Of a stretch of DNA of 10,000 nucleotides, positions 1 through 7,166 are shown piece by piece (position 1 is the stretch's first letter; each line of letters starts with the position of its first letter). Source of the DNA: Acropora yongei (lineage: Eukaryota > Cnidaria > Anthozoa > Scleractinia > Acroporidae); the NCBI GenBank assembly GCA_014634225.1, contig BLFN01000434.1, forward strand, positions 1,485,781-1,495,780. The letters are read 5' to 3'. The position numbers were made by a program, and so were the translations under genes. Below the pieces are notes generated by a model. The model did no database searches. It was not told the origin of the DNA and worked only from the letters and a program-made list of their open reading frames with translations.

Positions 1-420
1 GCACTCGTCGATTTACCATGTCTTGTATTTCTTCTCTATAAACTTTTGCATGTTCTGAATTTTTTGCAAGTCTTCTTTCAGTTGAAATTAATTTAGCAAA
101 AGCAGCCTTTCTGTTATCCAGTAGATCTTTGGGATCTCTGATCCATGGATACTCTGCAATTCATCTTTGGGCCTCTTGATCGTAATAAAGGTTCTTTTAT
201 ATTAGAGCAAGTTCGTTCTCTTCTTTAATTGTATAGTTCTTACTTCCTAGGGAACATTTTCCACATTTACATCCACCGCATCGTGGGATGCATTCAATTC
301 CAAGATTGTCCAAGTCGTAGAAGTCTTCCGCGATATAAGATATGCTATGAAGTACTTGCACACTATTGAGTTCGGGTCTCTCATTTGTTTCTTTGATTTG
401 TGGATGATATCCTCGAAGGC
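1..420 (-). pseudogene. pol: BEL/Pao pol N-terminal linker with cysteine cluster, partial
   Basis: This is the segment between protease and reverse transcriptase. In the frame entered near 430 it reads through the cysteine cluster CGGCKCGKC (280-254), a signature I associate with BEL/Pao pol, and then SKNYTIKEENELALI. Two in-frame stops follow: TAA at 197-199 and TGA at 161-163. The frame then continues with EYPWIRDPKDLLDNRKAAF and ISTERRLAKNSEHAKVY to the window edge. The RT catalytic motifs would lie beyond the left edge. The linker's function is not known to me; the cluster may bind zinc. Confidence 0.8.
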
Positions 421-438
421 ATCTTCCGAATCGATTTT

Positions 439-900
439 TTAATGGCAGTAGGCCTTTTGTAGATGGAATCCAGCGGTCTTGTTATTTCTCCCTTTGCTAC
501 GTTTCTGAATAGGCAAGTTTATAGCTTGAATATCGGAAGTTATTGTAGCCATGCCGTATACATCGATTTGTAACTCTTGTCCGTTTTTGTCAATTAGTGT
601 GAGCTTGTACTTGCGGGACATTTACTTCTCATTAACGCCTCCAAGCTGGACCACAGATAGTTGAGTATTTATTCCCTTGAGTTTTTCCTCTTTAGCTTTT
701 TTATTTGTGATGGAGCAGAGAGAAGCGCCCTTGTCCCATAGTACGGTAGCAAATCCTCTTTTTGTCTCAATCCTTTGAACTTGTAGAAGACATTTATCAA
801 TACCTCTGTTGTTACACCTATTGGCAGATGCAGGGACGTCAATTTTGTTTCTTTCTTCATGCAGAGTCGAATGATGTCTCCTGGGACGATCATTTACTCA
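439..900 (-). pseudogene. BEL/Pao aspartic protease remnant (A17 type)
   Basis: Retropepsin-like protease that would mature the gag-pol polyprotein. It follows the gag knuckles in the same frame after a TGA at 898-900. The motif VLWDKGASLCSITNKKAKE places the catalytic aspartate at 733-735, in the W-D-x-G-A context typical of BEL/Pao proteases. The residue after Asp is Lys rather than the usual Ser or Thr, an active-site change. A TAA at 622-624 and another at 439-441 interrupt the frame. Between them an open stretch carries VYGMATITSDIQAINLPIQK, the post-active-site part of the domain. The protein continues in another frame after about 430. Confidence 0.78.
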
Positions 901-905
901 ATAGA

Positions 906-1575
906 CACTCTTATTCCTGCATTCCTGAATTCTTTGACCTCGCTTGAGACATGACCAACAAGCTCCCTTTTCCACTAATATTCCTTTTCTTTCTTCAACG
1001 GACTTGGATAGATAAATTCTGCATTCAGTTGTTAAATGGTTAGCTCCTTCATGGCATAGACATTTGCTAGGTTTCCAGTACGAACGTGCTTACTTTGCTG
1101 TTGTTTTTTTCTGAATAATGTACAAGACCCTTTTGTTTTAGAGTCGTTTTGCAGTTCTGCATTCTCATATTCAATGGCCTGCTTCTGGTTGAGAAAGAAT
1201 TTTAAAAAACTCGGAAATTTATTCATTTTGTCAAGAGTGCTGTGGCCAGAGCTTGCTAGCTTTGCCCGTTCTTTCTTGACATCGGTCGGTAGTTTCTTCT
1301 CTATCAGGCTTAGAGAACTGGTTGTAGTTATTTCCTTTTCTAGTCCTAATCTCTTCGTCTCGGTAGCCATCCTCAACGATGTTGATTAACTTAATGAGTC
1401 TGTTGTTTTCGCTGTCCCTGATATTTCTCGTATTCTATATTGCGTTCATGATGACATCTACAAGTTTAGTGGGATCACCATATATTTCATCTAGTCGTTT
1501 CCCCATAGCTTCAAGATCGTCATCAATGCTTTTTACGACGTCAGCTGGTTGTTGTGGTTTTAGATCAGGATATTG
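906..1575 (-). pseudogene. gag: BEL/Pao gag remnant: capsid block plus zinc knuckles
   Basis: In a living element this protein packages the RNA into cytoplasmic particles. The N-terminal block (about 1575-1360) includes the peptide GKRLDEIYGDPTKLVDVI and is cut by a TAG at 1435-1437. A frameshift near 1360 moves the homology into the frame holding KRLGLEKEITTTSSLSLIEK and KLPTDVKKERAKLASSGHST. A second shift near 1080-1110 leads to the knuckles. The first knuckle is CLCHEGANHLTTEC (1062-1021), of the C-x2-H-x5-H-x4-C kind usual in this family. The second is CWSCLKRGQRIQEC (960-919), where the expected histidine is glutamine, so zinc binding would be impaired. I identify it from family motifs; no alignment was run. 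Confidence 0.8.
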
Positions 1576-1591
1576 GAAGCCTCAGTGCAAG

Positions 1592-1682
1592 GAATACAAG
1601 CTTTTTATTGTTAGCGAGTAAAACCTTTAGGCATGCTAGTCCGCATGCGCGCACATGAAGAAACCGGAAACAAGCTATGACA
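1592..1682 (-). repeat. Putative 3' LTR of the gypsy element
   Basis: On the minus strand a polypurine tract is followed directly by TGTCATAGCTTG, the expected TG start of an LTR, at 1682. A possible polyadenylation signal AATAAA lies at 1609-1604, near the middle to late part of the segment, as expected for the U3/R region. The segment includes two GCATGC words (about 1632 and 1653). BEL/Pao-like coding begins just beyond 1585, so the LTR is only about 90-100 bp. There is no second copy in the window to compare, so the exact end, perhaps at a CA near 1592, is a guess. Confidence 0.55.
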
Positions 1683-1695
1683 TCTCCCTCCTTTT
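1683..1695 (-). promoter_or_regulatory. Polypurine tract of the gypsy element
   Basis: The minus strand reads AAAAGGAGGGAGA immediately before the TGT that opens the LTR. Such a purine run primes plus-strand DNA synthesis in LTR retrotransposons. Its position after the pol stop at 1886 and directly against the LTR supports the call. Confidence 0.65.
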
Positions 1696-1730
1696 GAGAG
1701 AAGCTTTAGCAATAGAGCATACAAAAAGAT

Positions 1731-1731
1731 A

Positions 1732-1769
<38 letters not shown>
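1731..1769. repeat. (AAT)n microsatellite
   Basis: About thirteen AAT/ATA units run without interruption and then degrade into AAC AAC AGC AAT. The tract lies in the untranslated stretch between the gypsy pol stop and its polypurine tract. The rest of the gap 1696-1885 has no other structure I can name. Confidence 0.95.
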
Positions 1770-1772
<3 letters not shown>

Positions 1773-1885
1773 CAGCAATAAAAAAATGGTAATTGGAGCA
1801 CACGAAAAAAAGAAAAATGCCATGGAACATGAAGGTCAGCATCCAATAAGTGACCTTGAATGAAACTTAACAATTGAATCAACAG

Positions 1886-3080
1886 TTAAGTAATGACATG
1901 TTCTGTGTAGTCCAATCTTTCAGGGGGCTTCATGCTCCTTGATGATCTGCGGAGTGGAGCGTCTGCAGCAAGGGATTCCATTTGTGGCGTATTGGCAGGT
2001 ACTTCAGATCCCAGTATGGTCTGTTTGCAAGTGGGAGTACTCTTGTTTGGTAAGGTGCTAGGTGTGGCATGAGGTACCCCATTTAAGGGCATTGGCAGCT
2101 CATGACTGGAACTGCTGTGCTGGATACAGATCTTCTTTCCTGTTGACCGAATGTGATGGCGGTTCTGCCTAAGGGTACCTCCATTAGCCATGGTAATGAC
2201 ATACAAGCGAGGAGTATGCGTACTGCACTTGACAATGCCAGGTTCCCATTTGTGGTTGTGTGGGTTAAGTACACGTACTGGATCATCAGGGTGTATGGCA
2301 GGTAAGGTCTTGGAGGCCCTATCATACTGTGATTTCTGTTGGTTTTGCCTTGCTTGGAGTTTGACGTTAATGTCACCATCTGCTCACAGTGACAGGCTTG
2401 GTTTGGACATGGTGGGAAGGCTGGTTTGGTCACTCTTGAGTTTAAGAGCTCGGCTGGTGACGCGATGTTGTGGTCAAGTGGGGTGCTGCGAAGGCATAAC
2501 GTGGCAAGGTGAGGATCAGCACCAGATTTTTTTTATTTCTGGAGTAGGTTCTTCACAGTCTGTATGCTTCTCTCTATGAAACCATTGGCTTGAGGGTAGT
2601 ATAGACTAGTCGTCACGCGGTTGAATCCGTAAGTTTTGCAGAATTCTTTAAATAAGACAGAGGTAAAGTGGGTGTCATTGCCGGTGACAAGTTTACTTGG
2701 GATTCCGTGCTCCTTGAATATAGACCTCAGGTGTGCTATTGTCGTGTCCGACCGGATGTTGTTTAGTTTTCACACCAGGGGAAACTTGCTGTAATAGTCA
2801 GATAACAACAAATAGGATGAGTTGTTCCAAAAGAATAAGTCCAAGTGTGTGCCATGGTTTCTGTGGGATGTTGTGAGGCATGAGGGGCTCTTTTAAGTTG
2901 ATTGCGTTGACATGGAGCACAGGCTTTGACCATCTCTTTTATGCTATTTTTATGTTGATGTTGACCCAGAACACAGAACCCTTTGCACGGAGATTGCATT
3001 TTTCGGCTCCTTGGTGTGTGTGGTGCAATTGTGCTGTAGTACGTCTGTCTTTAGAGTCTTTGGAATAGGGATGTGTGTAC
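1886..3080 (-). pseudogene. Gypsy integrase and C-terminal tail remnant
   Basis: Integrase would insert the cDNA into host DNA. From the N-terminal side (high coordinates) the zinc domain shows a His pair in HHTHQGAEKC near 3020 and the cysteine pair of CAPCQ (2921-2910). The core follows in shifted frames. The first catalytic Asp region (about 2835) is lost through a small deletion and frameshift. The second, expected in a D-N-G context, reads T-G-N-D-T at 2685-2671, so the Asp position holds Gly (2680-2682). The Glu of FIERSIQTVKNLLQK is kept (2572-2574). A TAA follows at 2533-2535. Downstream come LNPHNHKWEPGIVKC and NGGTLRQNRHHIRSTGK, the tail typical of these elements, ending at the stop at 1886. 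No chromodomain is visible. Confidence 0.85.
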
Positions 3081-3271
3081 CTTTAGGATTACTCCATCAC
3101 CAGCTGTTAACTCGTCTCAATAATTCCAGAATGCGTAAAGGTCTGCTGGGCACTCTTGGTGTGTGTAGTGCAATTGTGCTGTAGTACGTCTGTCTTTAGG
3201 GTCTTTGGAATAGGGATGCGTGTTAACTCGTCCCAATAATTCCAGAATGCGTAAAGGTCTGCTGGGCACTC
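3011..3271. repeat. Tandem duplication within gypsy pol (145 bp + 116 bp)
   Basis: Copy 1 is 3011-3155 and copy 2 is 3156-3271. Both start TTGGTGTGTGT and end GCTGGGCACTC. Apart from a few substitutions they differ by a 29-bp block (about 3080-3108) present only in copy 1. On the minus strand that block encodes the peptide GDGVILKG, which fits the element's linker between RNase H and integrase. Copy 1 therefore keeps the ancestral segment and copy 2 lost it, after or during duplication. Confidence 0.9.
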
Positions 3272-3272
3272 T

Positions 3273-3848
3273 GATCTTGTGTTGGGCCAGCTTTGGATGA
3301 TAACGGAACAAAGTGAGAAGAGCACCTCATCCTTGGCTGTTTCTTCCTTAATCTGGTCGATTCTTGAGGGGCTTGCATTCAGGTGCAGGTGCATTTCATG
3401 GAGAGACACATCCAGTCCTCCAATGGTATTACCTGGGCAAGGGCTGATCCTGGACAATGCATCTGCCAGTGGGATTTTTTTCCTTTGACATACTTGATTT
3501 CTACATCGTATTTCTGAACCCTAAGCATCATCCTTGCGATACGTGGAGGAGCTGTTGAGAGATGTTTCTTGAAAAATCGCCTCCAGCGACTTGTGATCTG
3601 TCTCAGTGGTGACCTCTCTTCCATACGCATAGTAGTGAAACTTTTCAAGGCCGTGTACCACTGCTAGCATTTCTCTCTCGATGTTCAAATACCGTGACTC
3701 TGTTTCTGTCAGGAGCTTGCTTAGATATTAAATGGGGCCTTAATCTTGGAACAGGGTTGCACCAAGGCCACGTGACAATGCGTCCACTTTGATTTTGTCA
3801 CTGGTTTCGTACTGTCAAAGTATTGTAACGAGTTGGTTGATGAGATAA
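3273..3848 (-). pseudogene. Gypsy RNase H domain and linker remnant
   Basis: RNase H degrades the RNA strand of the RNA-DNA hybrid. On the minus strand the segment opens with I-K-V-D-A followed by LSRGLGATLFQD (about 3795-3743), where the Asp is the first catalytic residue. The second acidic residue is in NIEREMLAVVHGLEKF and the third in TETDHKSLEAIF. All three are kept. Breaks are two TAA codons (3740-3742 and 3728-3730) and frameshifts near 3800, 3575 and 3470. After the domain come PRIARMMLRVQKYDVEIKY and LSRISPCPGNTIGGLDVSL, the linker leading to integrase. Confidence 0.85.
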
Positions 3849-4754
3849 CTTCCTTAATCTTATCTACAGCTAGCTGGTGATCGGGTTGCCACAGAAACTC
3901 GCTGCTTCCTTTGGTGAGATCCCAGAGGGCAGCTGAGTGTGATGCCAAGTTTGACACATAGCAGGTCAGAAAGTGTGTCATGCCAAGAAAGGTTTGTAGG
4001 TCAGCGAGGCTTGTGGAAGGGCCCATATTGTTAATCGCCTCTACCTTCTGTGGGTCTGGCCTGAGGCCGCTTTCACCGACAATGTGACCAAATAATGGCA
4101 TTTCTGTACACCGTATCTTGCATTTGTCTGCATTGAAGCGGAGTCCAGTTTCGCAAGCACTTTCCATAACTGCTTTAAGGTGGGCATCGTGGTCTGCGAG
4201 GTCATTTTCATAAATGATGATGTCATGGGCGATGCCAGTTAAGCCAGGGAGGTCACTGAAGGTCTCCTCGACCTTCCTTTGAAAATTGCCTGGGCACAGA
4301 TCAGGCCAAAGGGGAGGTGCAGGAATCTATATTTATCATGTGGTGAATAAGGAGCTGGCGTGATCAAGATTGCTATTCCAATACTTCTGCAATGCTTCTG
4401 GCATCGATGATAGAGAAATATTTGGCTCTGTTCAACCTTGGAAGTACATCATCTAATGTTGGGGTGCAGTGGCGTGGATGCTTGATGGTACAGTTGAGGT
4501 CTTTGGGGTCTAGGCATAGCCGAAGCGTGCCTTTGCTGTTTGTCACACAGACTAATGAGTTCACCAAGTCTGTAGGCTCGTCTACTTTTTCTATGATCCC
4601 TTGTTCGATGAGCGTGTCAAGTTCTTTCTTAAGAGGCTCTCATAGTGCCTCAGGTACCCGGTGTGGTAGATGGATCACTGGTGGAACTGTGGGGTCTAGG
4701 GTGATATGAAATTCTCCCTGGAAACACTCAATTCCTTAGAAGCAGTCTTGATAT
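3800..4754 (-). pseudogene. Gypsy reverse transcriptase remnant
   Basis: RT copies the element RNA into DNA. Fingers and palm begin about 4740 with CFQGEFHITLDPTVPPVIHL, then LDTLIEQGIIEKVDEPTDLV, NSLVCVTNSKGTLRLCLD and AKYFSIIDARS, which keeps the first catalytic Asp. The LPFGL-type motif (about 4316) is present. The catalytic box, normally x-A/V-D-D, reads I-A-H-D: a His codon at 4225-4227 replaces the first Asp. Thumb sequence continues through CKIRCTEMPLFGHIVGESG to the RNase H junction. Other lesions are a TAA near 4738, a TGA at 4640-4642, a frameshift near 4390, a small deletion with frameshift near 4340, and a one-base loss near 4285. The upstream end is split by the element at 4755-5222. 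Confidence 0.88.
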
Positions 4755-4755
4755 A

Positions 4756-4781
4756 AGGGACTTTACGCAGTGACGACGGGA
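4756..4781 (+). repeat. Left terminal inverted repeat of the MITE
   Basis: Perfect 26-bp inverted match to 5197-5222. Similarity then continues imperfectly to about 4806. Confidence 0.93.
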
Positions 4782-5196
4782 GTGTCTGACAATGGCGTTC
4801 GCGACCAAAAGGAACTGGGATGACAACCTCATTCTGTCGACTGTCGAGTTACGTTACACAACAATGGTTTTCAGGATGGTGTTCCATACTTTTGCCGCAA
4901 AATACAAAACAATTCTCGGTCTAGAGTTGTCTTTGTTTATCGGCCTGTTACGTTTTATTTTTCAAATTGTTCATTTTAAAACCTGGAATTTTGTTTTGTG
5001 CATGTAAAATAATTTAACTTAACATTTAAGACCTTCGCCAAAACCTTTTGGAAGAAGAGTCCTTCCGTTGACTGCTCGACGTGAAAGCAAGTTTGTAGAC
5101 GTCGTGGACGGGAGCACGACGGCATTCACGCTTGAATGCTTTCATTATTGTGCATGCACATGACGTAATTTTGAAGCGAAAGCCATCGTCAGAGCT

Positions 5197-5222
5197 TCCC
5201 GTCGTCACTGCGTAAAGTCCCT
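5197..5222 (-). repeat. Right terminal inverted repeat of the MITE
   Basis: Perfect 26-bp inverted match to 4756-4781. It is flanked by ATTGGCAG, which rejoins the gypsy frame. Confidence 0.93.
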
Positions 5223-5398
5223 ATTGGCAGAGAAGTTCCGACTTTGCATCTGTATTCCTCTGTGGGTCTGGCGTAAGTACAGCTCTGTGCTGTGTGGTTG
5301 CTATACCCTAGTTAAGGGTGATCAACTTCATATCACGACGGCATATTGGGAGGCCCAGGATTGTAGGACCTTCAGTGTTCACTATATGGAAGGCACAG
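5223..5398 (-). pseudogene. Gypsy protease C-terminus and protease-RT linker
   Basis: This is the gypsy coding segment stranded between the LINE and the MITE. It reads FHIVNTEGPTILGLPIC, whose ILGLP is the hydrophobic-glycine motif near the end of retropepsins, then MKLITLN. A TAG at 5308-5310 follows, and then the same frame continues to SELLCQ at the MITE junction. Both edges join in frame with gypsy sequence on the far side of the insertions. Confidence 0.85.
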
Positions 5399-5405
5399 GA
5401 GATGA
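5399..5405. repeat. Target-site duplication of the LINE, left copy
   Basis: GAGATGA, identical to 5725-5731. Confidence 0.85.
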
Positions 5406-5724
5406 CTGTAGACTGTAGACCGTATTTATTTAGAAAAACATTGCAGTTAACAAAAACTGAATTGCGCCTCTGTACAAATAAGAAATAAAAATGATTCGTA
5501 ACTACCACTATTATAAAATGACAAAACAACTACCCTTTGAAATTATGTTACTTAAATGCTTTCCTTGCGCTCTTAACGATGAAGGAGTTTCCAAATCTAT
5601 TTGTCTTTACAGGAGGTATGGCAAACCTCCTCTGCCTTCTCAGCTCATATGAGGTAGAACTGAGGGAGGCAGGAGGCTCGTAATCTTAATTCGAGGGTCA
5701 TTGACTATAGACTTAACAGGTCTT
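5406..5724 (-). mobile_element. 5'-truncated LINE (non-LTR retrotransposon) 3' end
   Basis: The insertion is bounded by a 7-bp target duplication, GAGATGA on the plus strand at 5399-5405 and 5725-5731. On the minus strand it encodes the last part of a LINE ORF2: a LLPPSVLP stretch, a one-base frameshift near 5640, then RRQRRFAIPPVKTNRFGNSF ending at a TAA at 5548-5550. The K/R-T-x-R-F-x-x-S-F-I wording is typical of the extreme C-terminus of jockey/CR1/RTE-type ORF2 proteins; I cannot fix the clade. A 3' UTR follows with AATAAA at 5430-5425. The end is two copies of TCTACAG (5419-5406), like the short tandem repeats that end several LINE families. Skipping the insertion restores gypsy frame continuity. 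Confidence 0.85.
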
Positions 5725-5731
5725 GAGATGA
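5725..5731. repeat. Target-site duplication of the LINE, right copy
   Basis: GAGATGA, identical to 5399-5405. It interrupts the gypsy protease codons for ...CELIS. Confidence 0.85.
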
Positions 5732-6299
5732 GCTCACAGGCACCAAAATGCGGTGTGGTGTGACCCTCAAAGGCGGTAATTGATTTACTCGATGGAGTTA
5801 GTCCAAGCGGTGTTCCATTCGAGCTATAGCTCAACTGTATACATAGGCGTTTATATGTGTCTATGGGTATGACGTTTCCCTCTGCTCCCATGTCAATTTT
5901 GTGCAGTAGGGGTGCTGTGACTTGACCACAGTCCACTTGAAGTGGAAGTAAAGCTTGAGTGTCATTTTCAGAAACACTGTTTATGTACAAGGAATGGAAA
6001 TACAGCTGTGGGGTGGCCATCAGGTGTAGAGTGCTGGTGTTGTCTGTTGGTGAAGTCTTAGTGTTTGGTTCTGCTGTGTCAATGGCGTGAATGTTATCCC
6101 TTTTCTTTTGTGGCCAGTCCTTGGATTGCTTCTGGCTTGGTTGTTTCACCCTAAAGCGGGAGCAGCACACAGACTTCCAATGGTTGAACTTGCCAGAAGT
6201 TTCACACCTGGTTCTATGTGCTGGACACAATGACCTTCTAATCAGGTCATGAAAATTTCCACAGTTTCCACACCTTTTATCCTTAGCCTGGTTACCCAA
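5725..6299 (-). pseudogene. Gypsy gag zinc knuckles and protease N-terminal part
   Basis: A continuous frame of about 191 codons from 6299 to the LINE junction. Residues 10-25 form a loose knuckle, CGNCGNFHDLIRRSLC (C-x2-C-x3-H-x7-C). Residues 32-45, CETSGKFNHWKSVC, form a second in which the second cysteine is serine (C-x2-S-x4-H-x4-C). A basic, Gln/Lys-rich stretch follows. The protease active site is at residues 135-144, IDMGAEGNVI, with the catalytic Asp at 136 and Met where Thr or Ser is usual. The first codon is TTG with a stop directly upstream, so this is not a true start and the gag capsid is missing. The protease is completed at 5398-5223. Confidence 0.85.
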
Positions 6300-6509
6300 G
6301 GTGTGTCAGTGATAAAGAAAAGGTATGTTTTTCGTAGAGTATAATAGTGTAACGTAATGTGTATTTTAGCTCAACAAGCTTTTAATTATGTGGCATAAAG
6401 CAGCACTGACAATTGTTCACCCGACTCTCAAATTACTTCGTTTTGTTTCTCAATCTAAAATTATTGTGTTTATTCATGAGACCTTAATAATTGTCAGAAA
6501 GCAAATACT

Positions 6510-6529
6510 AGATATGGTATCCCATATCT
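6510..6529. repeat. Short perfect hairpin
   Basis: Arms AGATATGG (6510-6517) and CCATATCT (6522-6529) pair perfectly around a 4-base loop. Confidence 0.8.
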
Positions 6530-6540
6530 GTACTTCAACA

Positions 6541-6598
6541 ACTCATCTGCTTTGAGGGGTACTCATAAATATGTATAGCATTTATGAGTCAGATGAGT
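6541..6598. repeat. Nested inverted repeats
   Basis: Outer arms ACTCATCTG (6541-6549) and CAGATGAGT (6590-6598) enclose inner arms ACTCATAAAT (6561-6570) and ATTTATGAGT (6580-6589), all perfect. The arms also share the word ACTCAT, so several foldings are possible. It may be a relic of a small palindromic element or a chance cruciform. Confidence 0.8.
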
Positions 6599-7166
6599 CA
6601 TGAGCCCATAAGTCAACGATTCTTTCAAGTCTAAAGTGTGTTACCTTAATTATTTCTGGCCAATGTTAAACAAGATAACCATAGCACTATTGAGACAGAG
6701 TAAGTAGAGAATACCAACTTTGATTAGAGCTCGTAAACCGGAGCTCCCTAGAGGCAAACGGAAGTGTAATTTGACCACTGAGTTATTGAGTCAAAGCCAT
6801 CATTTAACTAACTGCTTGGGCCATTTCTTGACCACATGATACAAAACAGAAACTCATTGCATGTTTGTTAACTTTGATCTGCTAAGAGTGATAAGTGTTC
6901 CCTAATAAAAATTGGAGTATTTTTAACGTGTAGACTTTTTCAGATCCATAAACTGAAATCTTATGGAAAAGTCTCTTAAATCATACAGCTATCATGCTTA
7001 ACAAAATGAATAAATAATATTGATTTACAACATGATACAACTTTTATGCATGTGTATGCCATCTGCAGAATTAAACCATTATAAAATATATGGAGTTCAA
7101 GACAAAAGGAAGAAAAGGAAAGCACATTCCATTTATGTCTTATTGGTCTTAAATTATAGAGCTATG

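Larger units (their letters stand above)
1..1585 (-). mobile_element. BEL/Pao LTR retrotransposon fragment (gag-pro-start of pol)
   Basis: Minus-strand translation gives, in order, a gag capsid-like block (about 1575-1110), two zinc knuckles (1062-919), an aspartic protease block (about 780-440) and the cysteine-cluster linker that precedes reverse transcriptase in BEL/Pao elements (about 420-1). This order and the wording of each block match the BEL/Pao family as I know it. The element runs off the left edge before the RT motifs. Its gag N-terminus and 5' LTR are missing: homology fades near 1585, where the LTR of the neighbouring gypsy element ends. At least two frameshifts (near 1360 and near 430) and six in-frame stops show that it is dead. 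The right boundary is uncertain by some tens of bases. Confidence 0.85.
4755..5222. mobile_element. Non-autonomous DNA transposon (MITE-like) with 26-bp terminal inverted repeats
   Basis: Positions 4756-4781 and 5197-5222 are perfect inverted repeats, with outer end AGGGACTTTACGCAGTGACG. Imperfect pairing continues about 25 bp further in. The interior (about 415 bp) has no convincing coding sequence; the short open frames in it resemble nothing I know. Target duplication is 2-3 bp within TAT (AT at 4753-4754 and 5223-5224). When the element is skipped the gypsy frame continues without a break, which confirms a clean insertion. A short TA-containing duplication fits Tc1/mariner-, ISL2EU- or PIF/Harbinger-like mobilisation; I cannot choose between them. 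The ends resemble a MITE family I associate with stony corals (from memory, unchecked). Confidence 0.88.
1592..6299 (-). mobile_element. Degenerate Ty3/gypsy LTR retrotransposon, 5'-truncated, with two nested insertions
   Basis: The domain order on the minus strand is gag zinc knuckles, protease, RT, RNase H, integrase zinc domain, integrase core, C-terminal tail, polypurine tract, 3' LTR. RT and RNase H before integrase is the Ty3/gypsy order, and the wording of the blocks matches metazoan gypsy elements. No chromodomain is seen. The 5' end is lost: nothing gag-like or LTR-like can be read above 6299, and no second LTR copy is visible in the window. The coding region has many frameshifts and stops, a 145/116-bp internal duplication, and two later insertions (4755-5222 and 5406-5724). 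The left boundary depends on the LTR end, uncertain by about 15 bases. Confidence 0.9.
6300..7166. other. AT-rich stretch without a supported gene
   Basis: No open frame here resembles a protein I know, on either strand. It lies between the truncated gypsy 5' end and the last exon of the Ulp1-PHD gene model, and could include that gene's 3' UTR. One minus-strand AATAAA (6474-6469) is a weak candidate for its polyadenylation signal. Two hairpin groups are listed separately. I found no continuation of the BEL/Pao gag here. Confidence 0.6.

Noticed and set aside
1611..1823. Minus-strand open frame with a long leucine run
   Set aside because: The leucines are the AAT microsatellite read in another frame. 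It overlaps the LTR and polypurine tract and has no protein character.
2190..2579. Plus-strand open frame of 129 codons
   Set aside because: It is a shadow antisense to the gypsy integrase core and tail, where the minus strand has clear family motifs.
4792..5007. Plus-strand open frame of 71 codons inside the MITE
   Set aside because: The reading frame begins within the inverted-repeat arm and shows no domain. Similar short frames are expected in non-autonomous elements.
5581..5640. Splice-acceptor-like CTTTACAG|GAGG on the plus strand
   Set aside because: It lies within the LINE coding end on the opposite strand and has no partner exon or donor.
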